A stretch of 64,000 nt of DNA from Halioxenophilus aromaticivorans (GCF_042850945.1 NZ_AP031496.1:2542001-2606000), one strand, 5' to 3'. Shown: positions 8,698 to 17,550, counted from the first letter of the stretch. Made by a program: numbers and translations. Notes: generated by a model from the sequence alone, not told the origin.

Positions 8698-9628
8698 TAG
8701 TCTGTTTACTGGCCGGAAGAGCAAGCCCAGGAATGGTGTCTCACATTGAAGCCTATACCGCGCCTCATTAGCCGCTGATTTTTATACGCCTTTATTCGGC
8801 AATATTATTTCTCGCCGTTCGTAAGTCTGTAAGGTTACCCTGCTGGGCGCGAGCCATGGCTTTGGTTTATCACGTTAATGGTGTTGGGTTTATTGGTATT
8901 AATTGCTCTTTTAACGCAGTAATGGAAGTGCCGATTCTGGGTGTGTTTAATACTCGCGCCGTGATAAGGCTCCTGCATTTGATTTGTGTGGCCTATTGGT
9001 AAGTGCCCGGCCGCTGGTGTGCTCTTTTGCTTTCGTGATTGCGTGTTCTTAGGTGGGGGTGCGTTGGTCGGTGGCCAGCAGGGCGCGCCATTATGTGCAC
9101 CTAAATACACTTCAGCTTACTTGGCTTTCTCCGCCAACAATACTGTCGTAAAAAATATATCTGGCCCATTACTGATAGGTGGATATATCTAAAGTTGCGC
9201 TTACTATAATATTAATAATGCGTATTGATGCACAGACAACAAAACTAACTTTAAGTCATCTTACGGCGAAAAAATACCCATACTTCCATCCTGATTTTGC
9301 GCAATCTATTGTAACTTATTGTATTTAATTTAAAGAAATTGAACGTCTTTGATGCGGTCTATCGGCTGGTTGCCACGTGGCGGCGTTCTTTTTAACGGGG
9401 TCATTGCTCGCTCACCGCGGTGCATAAATTGCCGTCATAGTAAGCGCGATACGGCTTGGTTCAAAAATACAACATTAGTGTTGATTATTTCTTGTGGGGT
9501 GGTGTAAACTTGACGTAATTGGCGAGCGTTGAGTGCGGCTTGTATAACCATAAAGCCTAAGGAGCACTTTAAGCGAGATAAGGTGCCAATTCTGGGGCGA
9601 TAGAAGATAAATAATAAAGAGGGGCGTC
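8698..9628. other. Intergenic region, 931 bp
   Basis: No convincing gene. It contains the operator at 9470 near its right end. Frames in 8835-9192 have no motif and oppose one another. The left half is GC-richer than the right half and, like 3450-3900, may be residual coding DNA that can no longer be read. Confidence 0.5.
9470..9483. promoter_or_regulatory. Putative TetR operator (CAACATTAGTGTTG)
   Basis: Perfect CAACA/TGTTG arms with a four-base centre, flanked by AAATA on the left as at the other sites. TTGATT (9481-9486) with TAAACT (9505-9510) 18 bp on could be the promoter for the CoA ligase operon starting at 9629. Confidence 0.72.
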
Positions 9629-11179
9629 ATGATTAATGTTCGAGATTCCTTAAGGCAAGCAGCCAACTGGCATCGTGATAAATTGGCGATTGTGAGTGGT
9701 GGCAGAGAGTTAACCTTTGCCGAGGCTTGGGATAGAGGGTTGCGTTTGGCTAATGCTTTCTTGAGTTTAGGTTTGCAGCCGCAAGATAAAATTGGCGTGT
9801 TAGAGGAAAACTGTCTTGAGGCGTCCGATTTTTTATTGGGTACGGCTATTGGCAATTACGTTCGCGTTCCGCTTTACAAAAAAAACGCGCCTGAAGCCCA
9901 TGCGCACATGTTACGCAACACAGGCTGTAAGGCGCTAGTGGTTGATAAAAAACACCTACACGAAATTCAGGGCGTTGAAGAAATTGTTGATTGTTTAGAG
10001 CATATTATTGTACGCGATGACAATTATGAAAGTTGGTTATCTACCTTTGATACAACCGACCCTAACCCTGATATTCAGCTTGACGATTATTACGTTATCC
10101 GCCACTCCGGGGGCACCACGGGGCTACCTAAAGGCATAGCGTTTACCCATAACGCCTGGATGAATATGGAGCGCGATTGGACATATCGTTGCCCAACGAT
10201 AGAGGCAGGTGACTGTTGTATTCACGTGGCGCCTATCTCTCACGGATCGGGCTTTTTGTTTGTACCGTTATGGTTTTCTGGTGGGTTTAATATTTTAGAA
10301 TCCAAGTTCGATGCGCCGCGTTTGCTCAGCCTCTTGGCCGACTACGGTGGTTATCTTTTCGCAGTACCTACTATTATTAGCGATCTCGTAGCCCATTACG
10401 AAACACACGTAAAAGAAGTGGATGCGATGAGTTTCGATAAAGTGAAAGCGATTGTTGTAGGGGGGTCACCTATGTTGCCACAAACCGCCATGAGAGCTCA
10501 TGGCGTTTTCGGAGAAACACTCCATCAAATGTACGGATTATCCGAGGTGACGCCGGTTGTGTGGATGACGCCTAAGGAGTGGTTCGGTCAAGTTGAGGGG
10601 TCTGATCCGTTAGTGGCGGCCGGCCGGGTAATGCCTTTTGCGCGTATTCGAATAGTGGATGAAAGCAATAATGATTTGCCAGCAGGAGAGATTGGCGAAC
10701 TGGTGCTGCAGTCCGATGGCATGATTCACGAATATTGGAATTCGCCTGAGTTGACGGCTAATAAATTTTTTGATGGCTGGATGCGAACCGGTGATGTTGG
10801 TCGTATAGATGAAAATGGTTATCTGTATTTATCAGATCGTAAAGATGACATGATTATTTCCGGCGGGTTCAATATTTGGCCAGCGGAATTAGAGCTGGTG
10901 ATTGGTGATTTACCTGAAGTGCGAGAGTGCGTTGTGGTGCGGGCACCGCATGAGCGATTTGGCGAAACACCGGTGGCCGTAGTGGTGTTGCATGAAGGCA
11001 TGTCATTAGAGCATCAAACTGTGATAGACACCTGTCTGGAGCGATTGGGTAAGCTTAAACGCCCATCAGCTGTGTATTTTCGCTATGAGCCATTCTCTCG
11101 CACACCCGTTGGAAAAATACGACGTAACGACGTGCGCGAGCAGTTTTGGAATGATGGCGCTGCCATGGGTGGCAGCTAA
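9629..11179 (+). CDS. AMP-dependent acyl-CoA ligase
   Basis: The 516-residue ANL enzyme has IRHSGGTTGLPKGIAFTHN (phosphate loop) near residue 160, HQMYGLSEVTPVVWMTPKE (A5), WMRTGDVGRIDENGYLYLSD (A7), RKDDMIISGGFNIWPAELE (A8) and the adenylation lysine in TPVGKIRRND near the C-terminus, so it should be active. It forms an acyl-CoA from a free acid, ATP and CoA. The ATG is preceded by AGAGGGG. It opens an eight-gene run (9629-17197) with cyclase, split AtuA, crotonase, phosphate acyltransferase and the thiolase-like/DUF35 pair, under the operator at 9470. Substrate is unknown; a terpenoid acid is inferred from the neighbours. Confidence 0.9.
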   Translation: MINVRDSLRQAANWHRDKLAIVSGGRELTFAEAWDRGLRLANAFLSLGLQPQDKIGVLEENCLEASDFLLGTAIGNYVRVPLYKKNAPEAHAHMLRNTGCKALVVDKKHLHEIQGVEEIVDCLEHIIVRDDNYESWLSTFDTTDPNPDIQLDDYYVIRHSGGTTGLPKGIAFTHNAWMNMERDWTYRCPTIEAGDCCIHVAPISHGSGFLFVPLWFSGGFNILESKFDAPRLLSLLADYGGYLFAVPTIISDLVAHYETHVKEVDAMSFDKVKAIVVGGSPMLPQTAMRAHGVFGETLHQMYGLSEVTPVVWMTPKEWFGQVEGSDPLVAAGRVMPFARIRIVDESNNDLPAGEIGELVLQSDGMIHEYWNSPELTANKFFDGWMRTGDVGRIDENGYLYLSDRKDDMIISGGFNIWPAELELVIGDLPEVRECVVVRAPHERFGETPVAVVVLHEGMSLEHQTVIDTCLERLGKLKRPSAVYFRYEPFSRTPVGKIRRNDVREQFWNDGAAMGGS

Positions 11180-11241
11180 TGAGTTGCATGTAAGGGGCTC
11201 AAGGTTTCTTAGCCAATTCTAATTGTTAAAAAGGTGGCTAT

Positions 11242-12111
11242 GTGTCGTCGCAAAACGAATGCAAAATAACGACTTTGTCGGGTGCTTTACGGTATATCGA
11301 CCAGGCTGCTATCCAACGGGGGATGAGTTCTGTCTCTGAGTTTCGAGCCACCAGTATTGGTTTGGAAATACAGCACGGGAAAGGCCCTGTCGCGCCAATG
11401 CGCCAGTTTCCACAGCATTATTTACGCCGCGATGGTGGCGATTATGCGTCGGGTAAATCAAAAGAAACACAAGGGTTTGGTTTTTCAGATGACGTATTGA
11501 TTATAGGCACGCACGGCACGTCGCATGTCGATGCGCTTTGCCATATTTTTTGCGAAGGTACCATGTTTGGAGGCTATTCCTCAGATGAGGTAAGCAGTAC
11601 TGGTTCCAAAAAATTGGGAGCCGAAACCATCCCTCCTATTGTAACTCGGGCCATCGTCATTGACGCGGTGCCGGACAACACAGCGTGGTTAGAGCCAGGG
11701 GTTGCTATCCATGCCGCCGACCTTCAATCCCGGTTGGACGAACAGGGCATTACGCCAGAACCCGGGGATGCATTAATTGTGAGAACCGGGTGGGTAGAGT
11801 TTTCGCATCAAGGCAATCTCAGCGGATTCTCGGCCCCTGGGTTATCGGCCGACACAATAGAGTGGGTTCGCCACCACAAATTTGCGGTTATAGGCGCTGA
11901 CAATATCGCCGTAGAGGTGGGGCCATCGGAAATTGCCGATACGGCGTTACCGCTACACGCCTCCTTAATGCATCAAGACGGATTGCTATTTCTAGAGCTG
12001 CTTGATCTTTCGTCAATTAAAGGAAAAGTGACGACGGCTATGTTTAGTTTGAATCCACTTAAAATTGTTGGTGGCACGGCCAGTCCAGTTGCTCCAATGC
12101 TCATGTATTAG
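11242..12111 (+). CDS. Cyclase family protein (kynurenine formamidase-like metal hydrolase)
   Basis: Begins at GTG 11242 with AAGGTGG eight bases before. The 289-residue product carries the metal-binding signature of PF04199, IIGTHGTSHVDALCHI (H-x-G-T-x-H-x-D-x3-H pattern), followed by TIPPIVTRAIVID and EPGDALIVRTGW, all typical of the family. Members hydrolyse amides, lactones or ring ketones with Mn/Zn. A paralogue is at 31015, and both open with a similar RGA(L)xxID...A...RG layout. In this cluster a ring-opening hydrolysis or lactone hydrolysis is plausible but not demonstrated. Confidence 0.85.
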   Translation: MSSQNECKITTLSGALRYIDQAAIQRGMSSVSEFRATSIGLEIQHGKGPVAPMRQFPQHYLRRDGGDYASGKSKETQGFGFSDDVLIIGTHGTSHVDALCHIFCEGTMFGGYSSDEVSSTGSKKLGAETIPPIVTRAIVIDAVPDNTAWLEPGVAIHAADLQSRLDEQGITPEPGDALIVRTGWVEFSHQGNLSGFSAPGLSADTIEWVRHHKFAVIGADNIAVEVGPSEIADTALPLHASLMHQDGLLFLELLDLSSIKGKVTTAMFSLNPLKIVGGTASPVAPMLMY

Positions 12112-12136
12112 TTGTTACGCTTTTCAGGAGAACAAA

Positions 12137-12511
12137 ATGCCAAACGCTTCAGAGGTGTGGGAAGTGCTACCACTTTATCGTGTAGTGCAAGCTCGATCAG
12201 GTGATAAAGGTGATGCTGTTGATATCAGCGTCTTTTCACCTAATAAAGAAGTACACGAGGCCTTACGTGTAGAGCTGACCCCGGAACGGGTAAAAGCACA
12301 TTTCGGTGATTATGTGAAGGGCAGTGTTAGTCGGTTTGAAGTGCCAAACCTGTTTGCTTTTAAATTTGTTTGTAAAGATGCCTTGGGTGGTGGTGGTGCA
12401 GGTAGTTTACGCAGTGATAATTTAGGGAAATCTTTCTCGGCTAACCTGTTAAGAATGAGCGTTAATTTACCTGTGAAATTCGCATCACAATCCAAAATTT
12501 TTTCGCGTTAA
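12137..12511 (+). CDS. AtuA-like C-terminal domain protein (ARSGDKGD)
   Basis: A 124-residue protein whose N-terminal VVQARSGDKGDAVDISVFSP is the hallmark of the C-terminal ferredoxin-fold domain usually fused to the end of AtuA/DUF1446 proteins (about 600 aa in total). Here the domain is separate and encoded immediately before the DUF1446 part. ATG 12137 follows TTCAGGAGAA, an excellent ribosome site; an upstream in-frame ATG at 12065 lies inside the cyclase gene and is unlikely. AtuA is the first gene of the acyclic-terpene utilisation operon of pseudomonads; its reaction is unknown. Confidence 0.82.
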   Translation: MPNASEVWEVLPLYRVVQARSGDKGDAVDISVFSPNKEVHEALRVELTPERVKAHFGDYVKGSVSRFEVPNLFAFKFVCKDALGGGGAGSLRSDNLGKSFSANLLRMSVNLPVKFASQSKIFSR

Positions 12512-12526
12512 GGTGGAGTGTTTTCT

Positions 12527-13894
12527 ATGAGGTCAGTAAATGTAGCCTGTGGACAGGGGTTTTATGGAGATTCGCTGCGTCCTTCTCTGCGTGCGCTTGA
12601 AATTGGTGGGATTGATTATTTGTGCTTTGATGCACTGGCTGAATTGACCTTAGCGATTCTATCAAAAGATCGTTCGCGTAACCCCGAGATGGGCTATACC
12701 AAAGATCTTCCCGATATGATGTTGCAGTTGTTGCCAATGGCAAAAAAAAATGGCACCAAGATTATCACTAACGGCGGTGGACTTAATCCATCGGCCGCCG
12801 CCAAAGCGATCGTTGAACTGGCCAAGAAAAATGGAATAAATGGGGTTAAAGTCGCCTATGTTGAAGGTGATGATGTGTTGGGTGCGTTGGACGATTGGCA
12901 AAAGCAGGGCGTAAATCTGGATGATTATGATTCGGGTGATAAATTCTCTGAGTTAACCGAAAGTCCAATTTTCGCCAATATCTATTTGGGCGCAGATACC
13001 ATTTGTGACGCGTTGAAGTTTAATCCGGATATTGTCGTGACGGGACGTACGACCGACACAGCTGCATACCTTGCACCCATTATGGCTGAACTTAATTTTG
13101 CCCATGATGACTGGGACAAAATTGCTACCGCGATTGTGGTTGGGCATTTGCTGGAATGTGGTGGTCAGGGTGCCGGTGGTAATTTCAGTGGTGACTGGTG
13201 GAATGTAGAAAATCTGCATGATATTGGCTATCCCACGGCACGCTTTTTTGAGGATGGGCGAGTCATTATTTCCAAGCCAAAAGGGACCGGTGGCCGCATC
13301 AGTCGCGATGTACTGAAAGAGCAATTGCTTTATGAAATTCATGACCCTACCTGTTATATCGTCCCTGATGTGATTGTCGATATGAGTCAGGTCGATTTGA
13401 TTGATATTGGTGAAGATGAAGTGGAACTGTTTGGCATTAAAGGGCGGCCTGCGCCAGAAAGTTTGAAATTAATTATGGGGCTTCCGGGTGGTTGGATGGC
13501 GTCTGGGCAGGTATCTTTTTCATGGCCCTACGCTATGGAAAAAGCCGAGAAAACGGTAGACATTATCAAAAACCGTATGGCGACAGAAAACATCCAGTGT
13601 GATGATATTATTTTCGAATATGTGGGCGTTAATTCTATCGGTGGGCCAACAGCACCTATTCCACCTGAAGAAATGGTAAACGAAGTCATGCTGAAAGTAT
13701 CCATGTCCTGTAAAGAGCAAAAAGATGCCGTGGAATTCCGCAAGCTTTTTCCGCCCTTGTATATCAACACCTTCCCATTTGTGGGCGGCTTGCGTGGCGC
13801 ATTGCATGTCGGAAGTTTGTTGAATCAGTGGTCCTGTCTGGTGCCCCGAACATTGATGGCCGGAAAAGTGAATACCAATGTGGTTGAATTCTAA
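12527..13894 (+). CDS. atuA: AtuA family protein (DUF1446), N-terminal/core domain
   Basis: The product opens RSVNVACGQGFYGDSLRPSL and has DYLCFDALAELTLAIL, KIITNGGGLNPSAAAKAI, NPDIVVTGRTTDTAAYLAP and LECGGQGAGGNFSGD, all signatures of DUF1446/AtuA. In Pseudomonas, AtuA is encoded in the citronellol/geraniol catabolic operon; its biochemical role is not established. ATG 12527 follows AGGTGGAG with good spacing; GTG at 12518 sits inside that ribosome site, so I prefer ATG. At 455 residues the protein lacks the usual C-terminal domain, which is the separate gene upstream. Stop codon overlaps the next ATG by one base, showing tight coupling to the crotonase. Confidence 0.88.
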   Translation: MRSVNVACGQGFYGDSLRPSLRALEIGGIDYLCFDALAELTLAILSKDRSRNPEMGYTKDLPDMMLQLLPMAKKNGTKIITNGGGLNPSAAAKAIVELAKKNGINGVKVAYVEGDDVLGALDDWQKQGVNLDDYDSGDKFSELTESPIFANIYLGADTICDALKFNPDIVVTGRTTDTAAYLAPIMAELNFAHDDWDKIATAIVVGHLLECGGQGAGGNFSGDWWNVENLHDIGYPTARFFEDGRVIISKPKGTGGRISRDVLKEQLLYEIHDPTCYIVPDVIVDMSQVDLIDIGEDEVELFGIKGRPAPESLKLIMGLPGGWMASGQVSFSWPYAMEKAEKTVDIIKNRMATENIQCDDIIFEYVGVNSIGGPTAPIPPEEMVNEVMLKVSMSCKEQKDAVEFRKLFPPLYINTFPFVGGLRGALHVGSLLNQWSCLVPRTLMAGKVNTNVVEF

Positions 13895-14655
13895 TGTCTG
13901 AGCTGATCAAAATTACACAGCAGGGTTCCATTACCAAGTTGACGTTGAATAATCCACAACAGAGAAATCCGCTCAGTAACGCCATGATCGAAGCATTGAT
14001 TGAGGCTTTTGATAAAACAGAAGTTCAGCAAGCGGGGATGGTGGTATTAACAGCCGAAGGTAAAGATTTTTGTGCCGGTGGCGACATCAATGATTTCCGA
14101 GACATTATTGATGCCACGGCTGCTGAGCAGTGGGAAGCTTGTGAACGATTTCGTTATATGTTGGATAAGTTTCATTCACTAAATCCGATAGTTGTTGCGG
14201 TAGTGCAAGGGCGAGCATTAGGTGGCGGCTGTGGATTAGTGGCGTCGTGTGATTTTGCGATTGCCACCGAAGAAGCGAAGTTTGGCACGCCAGAAATAAA
14301 ATTGGGTGCATTTCCCATGGTTATAGTGCCGCCTCTCATTCAGGCAATGGGTGTGCGTCGTACAATGTATATGTCTACATTGGGTGAACCCATTGTTGCG
14401 CAAACGGCGCTGGATTATGGTCTGGTGCAAAAGGTGGTCGCCAGTGATGAGTTGCACAGTCAGATTGACGCTTTTTGTGAACAAGTCGGAAAACTGAGTG
14501 CGAGCGCCATGCGCGTGGGCAAGGCCACGATTCGCAGTTGTACCGAATCTTCCTTTAACGGCGGTTTGGAAATTGGTATGGGCATGCGCTCTATTCTGTT
14601 TTCTTCACCAGAATTTAAACAGGGGATTAAAAAATTCCTGGCGCCGAAGGCTTAA
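13894..14655 (+). CDS. Enoyl-CoA hydratase/isomerase family protein
   Basis: A 253-residue crotonase: oxyanion-hole loops GKDFCAGGDINDF and VQGRALGGGCGLVASCDFAIA, then FGTPEIKLGAF. By eye the Glu of PEI (Glu144 of rat hydratase) is present, but the position of Glu164 (ME in the rat enzyme) reads RTMYMSTLG, with Tyr. A one-Glu crotonase is more often an isomerase, hydrolase or C-C lyase than a hydratase. Its start codon overlaps the atuA stop. In Pseudomonas AtuE is an isohexenyl-glutaconyl-CoA hydratase of this fold, but I cannot show orthology. Confidence 0.85.
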   Translation: MSELIKITQQGSITKLTLNNPQQRNPLSNAMIEALIEAFDKTEVQQAGMVVLTAEGKDFCAGGDINDFRDIIDATAAEQWEACERFRYMLDKFHSLNPIVVAVVQGRALGGGCGLVASCDFAIATEEAKFGTPEIKLGAFPMVIVPPLIQAMGVRRTMYMSTLGEPIVAQTALDYGLVQKVVASDELHSQIDAFCEQVGKLSASAMRVGKATIRSCTESSFNGGLEIGMGMRSILFSSPEFKQGIKKFLAPKA

Positions 14656-14687
14656 CGCTTCAGCTGAAGACAGGTCAGGTTGGCACT

Positions 14688-15566
14688 ATGGATTATCAGC
14701 AAATACTCAAGAAGATTACCGGGCAACTTGCAGCGTCAAAGACGCCTATAACCGCATGGGTAGCCGGGCCGTATTCCGAAGACATTATTCGGGCAGTGGA
14801 AAAAGTTCAGACTCAAGGTTTATTGGCTAAGATTGTTCTGGTCGGTGATGGCGTTAAAATTCCAAGAATTCCAGCGTCTTTCGAACATGTAAACGTCATC
14901 GAGCCCGCGGCAATCGCGCAATATGTGGCCGAAAATAGTGGGGGTTCTGGTAACCTTGTGGTTAAAGGTAATATTTCCAGTAGCGCTCTGTTGAAAGCCG
15001 TGCTTAAGGGGGGGGGTGGAAAAATCGTCGCCAGCCATGCGTATATTATTCAGAGCCCATCCTTTCCTGATAGAACAATTTTAGTGGCGGATGCCGGCGT
15101 GAATATTCAGCCGGATCTGAAAACCAAAATTGAGATATTGCACAATACCTTAACTGTAGCTCGAAAAGTGGGGATTGAAGTTCCACGTGTCGCCATTCTG
15201 TCGGCGGTAGAAAGTATTAATCCATCCATGCAGAGTACAATAGATGCTGCGTCGCTGACGGTAATGGCCTCTAGAGGACATTTTGGTAATGCCCTGGTTG
15301 ATGGGCCCATGGCTATTGATGCGGCCATGATGCCTGCATCGGCTGTAACAAAAAGTTTGCACGGCGAAGTTGCAGGCCAGGCAAATGTTTTATTGCTAGA
15401 TGATATAGAAGCGGCCAACAGTACTGCCAAAGCCTTGATTGGTGTTGTGGGGCAGGCAATGGGCGTTATTGTTGGTGCGGGAAAAGTGGTTGCGTTTCCT
15501 TCCCGAGGTGATTCTGAAGAAACACGTTACCACTCCTTGTTGTTAGCGGCATTTCTGTCAAGTTAG
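14688..15566 (+). CDS. Phosphate acyltransferase (Pta/Ptb family)
   Basis: The 292-residue protein has the phosphate acetyl/butyryltransferase fold features: VAGPYSEDIIRAVEKV, LVVKGNISSSALLKAVL, RTILVADAGVNIQPDLKTKIEI, VAILSAVESINPSM, LVDGPMAIDAAM and ANVLLLDDIEAAN. Family chemistry is acyl-CoA + phosphate giving acyl-phosphate + CoA. No acetate/butyrate kinase is present in the window, so the usual partner is missing. Its position between a crotonase and the thiolase-like/DUF35 pair suggests a role on a pathway acyl-CoA, for instance releasing CoA or making an acyl phosphate. Family assignment is firm; role is open. Confidence 0.85.
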   Translation: MDYQQILKKITGQLAASKTPITAWVAGPYSEDIIRAVEKVQTQGLLAKIVLVGDGVKIPRIPASFEHVNVIEPAAIAQYVAENSGGSGNLVVKGNISSSALLKAVLKGGGGKIVASHAYIIQSPSFPDRTILVADAGVNIQPDLKTKIEILHNTLTVARKVGIEVPRVAILSAVESINPSMQSTIDAASLTVMASRGHFGNALVDGPMAIDAAMMPASAVTKSLHGEVAGQANVLLLDDIEAANSTAKALIGVVGQAMGVIVGAGKVVAFPSRGDSEETRYHSLLLAAFLSS

Positions 15567-15653
15567 CGGAGTGTGCCGACAGCGGGTAATCGATCATTTT
15601 CTCAGGCTGGCGTGTGGCCAATAAACCAGGGTCAATCCTGCTCAGAGGTTAAT

Positions 15654-16823
15654 ATGTTGCAAGCCGTTGTGTCTGGTCTGGGTGAGGTTCATCCCCAGCG
15701 TAAGTCAGGAAAAAATGTGGAAACATTGATTCTGGAGTCCATTGGTAAGGCTCTGGAAGATGCGGGTATTACCGCAAAAGAGATTGGTGCCGTAGTTACA
15801 GAAAGCTCGTTAATTCCCGAGATGGCACCTTTTGATCGAATAGCCCCGGCCGCTGGGCTAAATAACGTCAATCTTACCCTGCAAACAGTTCCTGTCGGTG
15901 CCGGTATACTGAGTTCGTTTGCGGTGGCTTATGACTTGGTGGCGCAAGGTAAAGCAGATCATGCCTTGATGTATTTTGGTGTTGACTGGGGGACGAATCC
16001 GGCTGGCCCAAGTGGCTATCATGCAGGAATGTTGGCGAAAAAAATTATCGAGGGCCCAACAGGTTTTGCAGGGCCCCCACTCTATTTTGCCTGTGCAGCC
16101 AGGCGCTATCAGCATGTGTATGGTCTATCTGATGAAGAGTTACAAGACATGTTGTGGCAAGTGGTGGAGTTTACCCGTGTTAATGCCTGTCAGAATCCCC
16201 ATGCACAACAAGGTCATCAGCTAACCAAAGAACAGTATCTGGCTAAAACCGTGATTGCTGAACCGCTGCGTTCGGTTGATTGTTCGTTATTAAGTGATGG
16301 CGCGGTGGCGGTTGTTATTTCTCGCGCTGGCGAATTTAAGGGGCGTTCACCCGCTGTTACTTTAGCCGGGTGGGGTTATGAATTCGATCCTATTCCGGAT
16401 ATGGATTTTTACACTCAAAGCCCCTGGCTGCCGGATTTGCCAGCCTGCCGCAGAGCGACAAATAAAGCGTTATCGCTAGCTAAGCTACGTCTGGACGATG
16501 TGGATCTGTTTCAAATTTACGACTGCTTTTCCATAGCGGTAATTTTGCAAATTGAGGCCATGGGATTGTGTCCACCTGGACAGGGGCGACATTTAATTAA
16601 GGATGACAATACTCTGTTTAATGGGCGTGTGCCGGTGAATACGCATGGTGGTTTATTGGCTCACGGTTATCTTCTTGGTGTCGGACATTTGGCAGAGGCC
16701 GTTCATCAATTACGTGGACAGGCGGGTAACCGACAAGTCGAAAATGCGAAAGCGGCTTTTGTTGGTGCTGGGCCTGGCCGTCAATATACGTCCCTCATTT
16801 TACGGCGAGCGAATCTCTTATGA
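15654..16823 (+). CDS. Thiolase-like protein lacking the nucleophilic Cys (SCP2-thiolase/aldolase type)
   Basis: Starting from ATG 15654 (AGAGGTTAAT before it) the product is 389 residues with thiolase fold landmarks, but where thiolases have the acylated Cys it reads LQTVPVGAGILSS (residues 76-88), with no Cys. The later motifs are VDLFQIYDCFSIAVI and VNTHGGLLAHGYLLG rather than the canonical GHP loop. It overlaps the next gene, a DUF35 protein, by 4 bp. That pair matches the Ltp2/DUF35 retro-aldolases of steroid side-chain degradation, where a Tyr in the YDCF region was proposed to act as base. I infer C-C cleavage of a tertiary beta-hydroxyacyl-CoA, not thiolysis. A condensing role is an alternative. 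An upstream in-frame ATG at 15573 gives no sensible N-terminus. Confidence 0.85.
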   Translation: MLQAVVSGLGEVHPQRKSGKNVETLILESIGKALEDAGITAKEIGAVVTESSLIPEMAPFDRIAPAAGLNNVNLTLQTVPVGAGILSSFAVAYDLVAQGKADHALMYFGVDWGTNPAGPSGYHAGMLAKKIIEGPTGFAGPPLYFACAARRYQHVYGLSDEELQDMLWQVVEFTRVNACQNPHAQQGHQLTKEQYLAKTVIAEPLRSVDCSLLSDGAVAVVISRAGEFKGRSPAVTLAGWGYEFDPIPDMDFYTQSPWLPDLPACRRATNKALSLAKLRLDDVDLFQIYDCFSIAVILQIEAMGLCPPGQGRHLIKDDNTLFNGRVPVNTHGGLLAHGYLLGVGHLAEAVHQLRGQAGNRQVENAKAAFVGAGPGRQYTSLILRRANLL

Positions 16824-17197
16824 GTTTGTTGGAATCGATTTGGCTAAAGAACCTTGAGCAGGGGACAATGCAACTTCCTCGTTGTCAACAATGTCAGGGT
16901 TGGAATTGGTATCCATTACCTGCCTGTAAACACTGTCAGAGCCTTGATCTTGAGTGGCAGGTGGTCAAGCCAGAGGGGCGTGTTTACAGTTGGACTCGGG
17001 TGCACCGCAATTTTTCCGGCCATACTATGCCATGCATCCCTTACATTGTCGGTATTATTGAAATTACCGATGCCCCGGATGTTCGAATCCCCTGTTACTT
17101 TATGAATAGAGAAGACTCTGAGCCGACTATAAATAGCCTTGTGCAATTATTGCCTTGCCGTGTCGATGGTCGTTTATTTTGGGGGTTCCAGGTATAA
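16820..17197 (+). CDS. DUF35 OB-fold/zinc-ribbon protein, partner of thiolase-like protein
   Basis: A 125-residue protein with an N-terminal zinc ribbon, CQQCQGWNWYPLPACKHC (two C-x2-C pairs near residues 22-39), followed by an OB-fold segment (GRVYSWTRVHRNF, PYIVGIIEITDAPDVRIPCYF). This is the DUF35 (OB_aCoA_assoc) architecture. Such proteins bind the acyl-CoA and complete the active site of SCP2-like thiolase/aldolases; ATG overlaps the stop of the partner (ATGA). Last gene of the 9629 operon. Confidence 0.88.
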   Translation: MSLLESIWLKNLEQGTMQLPRCQQCQGWNWYPLPACKHCQSLDLEWQVVKPEGRVYSWTRVHRNFSGHTMPCIPYIVGIIEITDAPDVRIPCYFMNREDSEPTINSLVQLLPCRVDGRLFWGFQV

Positions 17198-17374
17198 AAG
17201 CCGTTTACTTCTTTGTAAATAAATGAAAGTCGTTAAACGGATCGATGCCTTTCCTAGTGATTGTGGGTCATTTGTGCCACCTTTAGCAACAAGAGTCGGT
17301 TAGTTTCTCGCCCTCATATTCCCTAAGTGGCTTTCTTCCTTTCTTCGTTATTCTTTGAAATATTTTTATTTTTA

Positions 17375-17388
17375 AAACATTTGTGTTG
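17375..17388. promoter_or_regulatory. Putative TetR operator, imperfect (AAACATTTGTGTTG)
   Basis: Matches the 14-bp palindrome with one change in the left arm; on the opposite strand it reads AATACAACACAAATGTTT, with the same AATA flank as the other sites. It lies 162 bp from the perfect copy at 17537. Confidence 0.5.
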
Positions 17389-17536
17389 TATTCAATGTTG
17401 TCTCCAAAAATCAATTTGTTACCTGGGTTGTGTTACTTTTACGCACAGTAAGTGCGTATATAAACACATTGTATTCGTTTTATATTTATTAAATAAATCA
17501 TGCTTAATCGTAAATAGGTTTACAAAATATAAAATA

Positions 17537-17550
17537 CAACATATATGTTG
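17537..17550. promoter_or_regulatory. Putative TetR operator (perfect) overlapping the TonB receptor promoter
   Basis: CAACATATATGTTG, identical to 3962-3975. Its right arm runs into TTGACA (17548-17553), a consensus -35 box, with GATAAT at 17569-17574 as a likely -10, 15-16 bp on. A repressor on the palindrome would block this promoter, which leads to the receptor at 17660. Confidence 0.8.
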
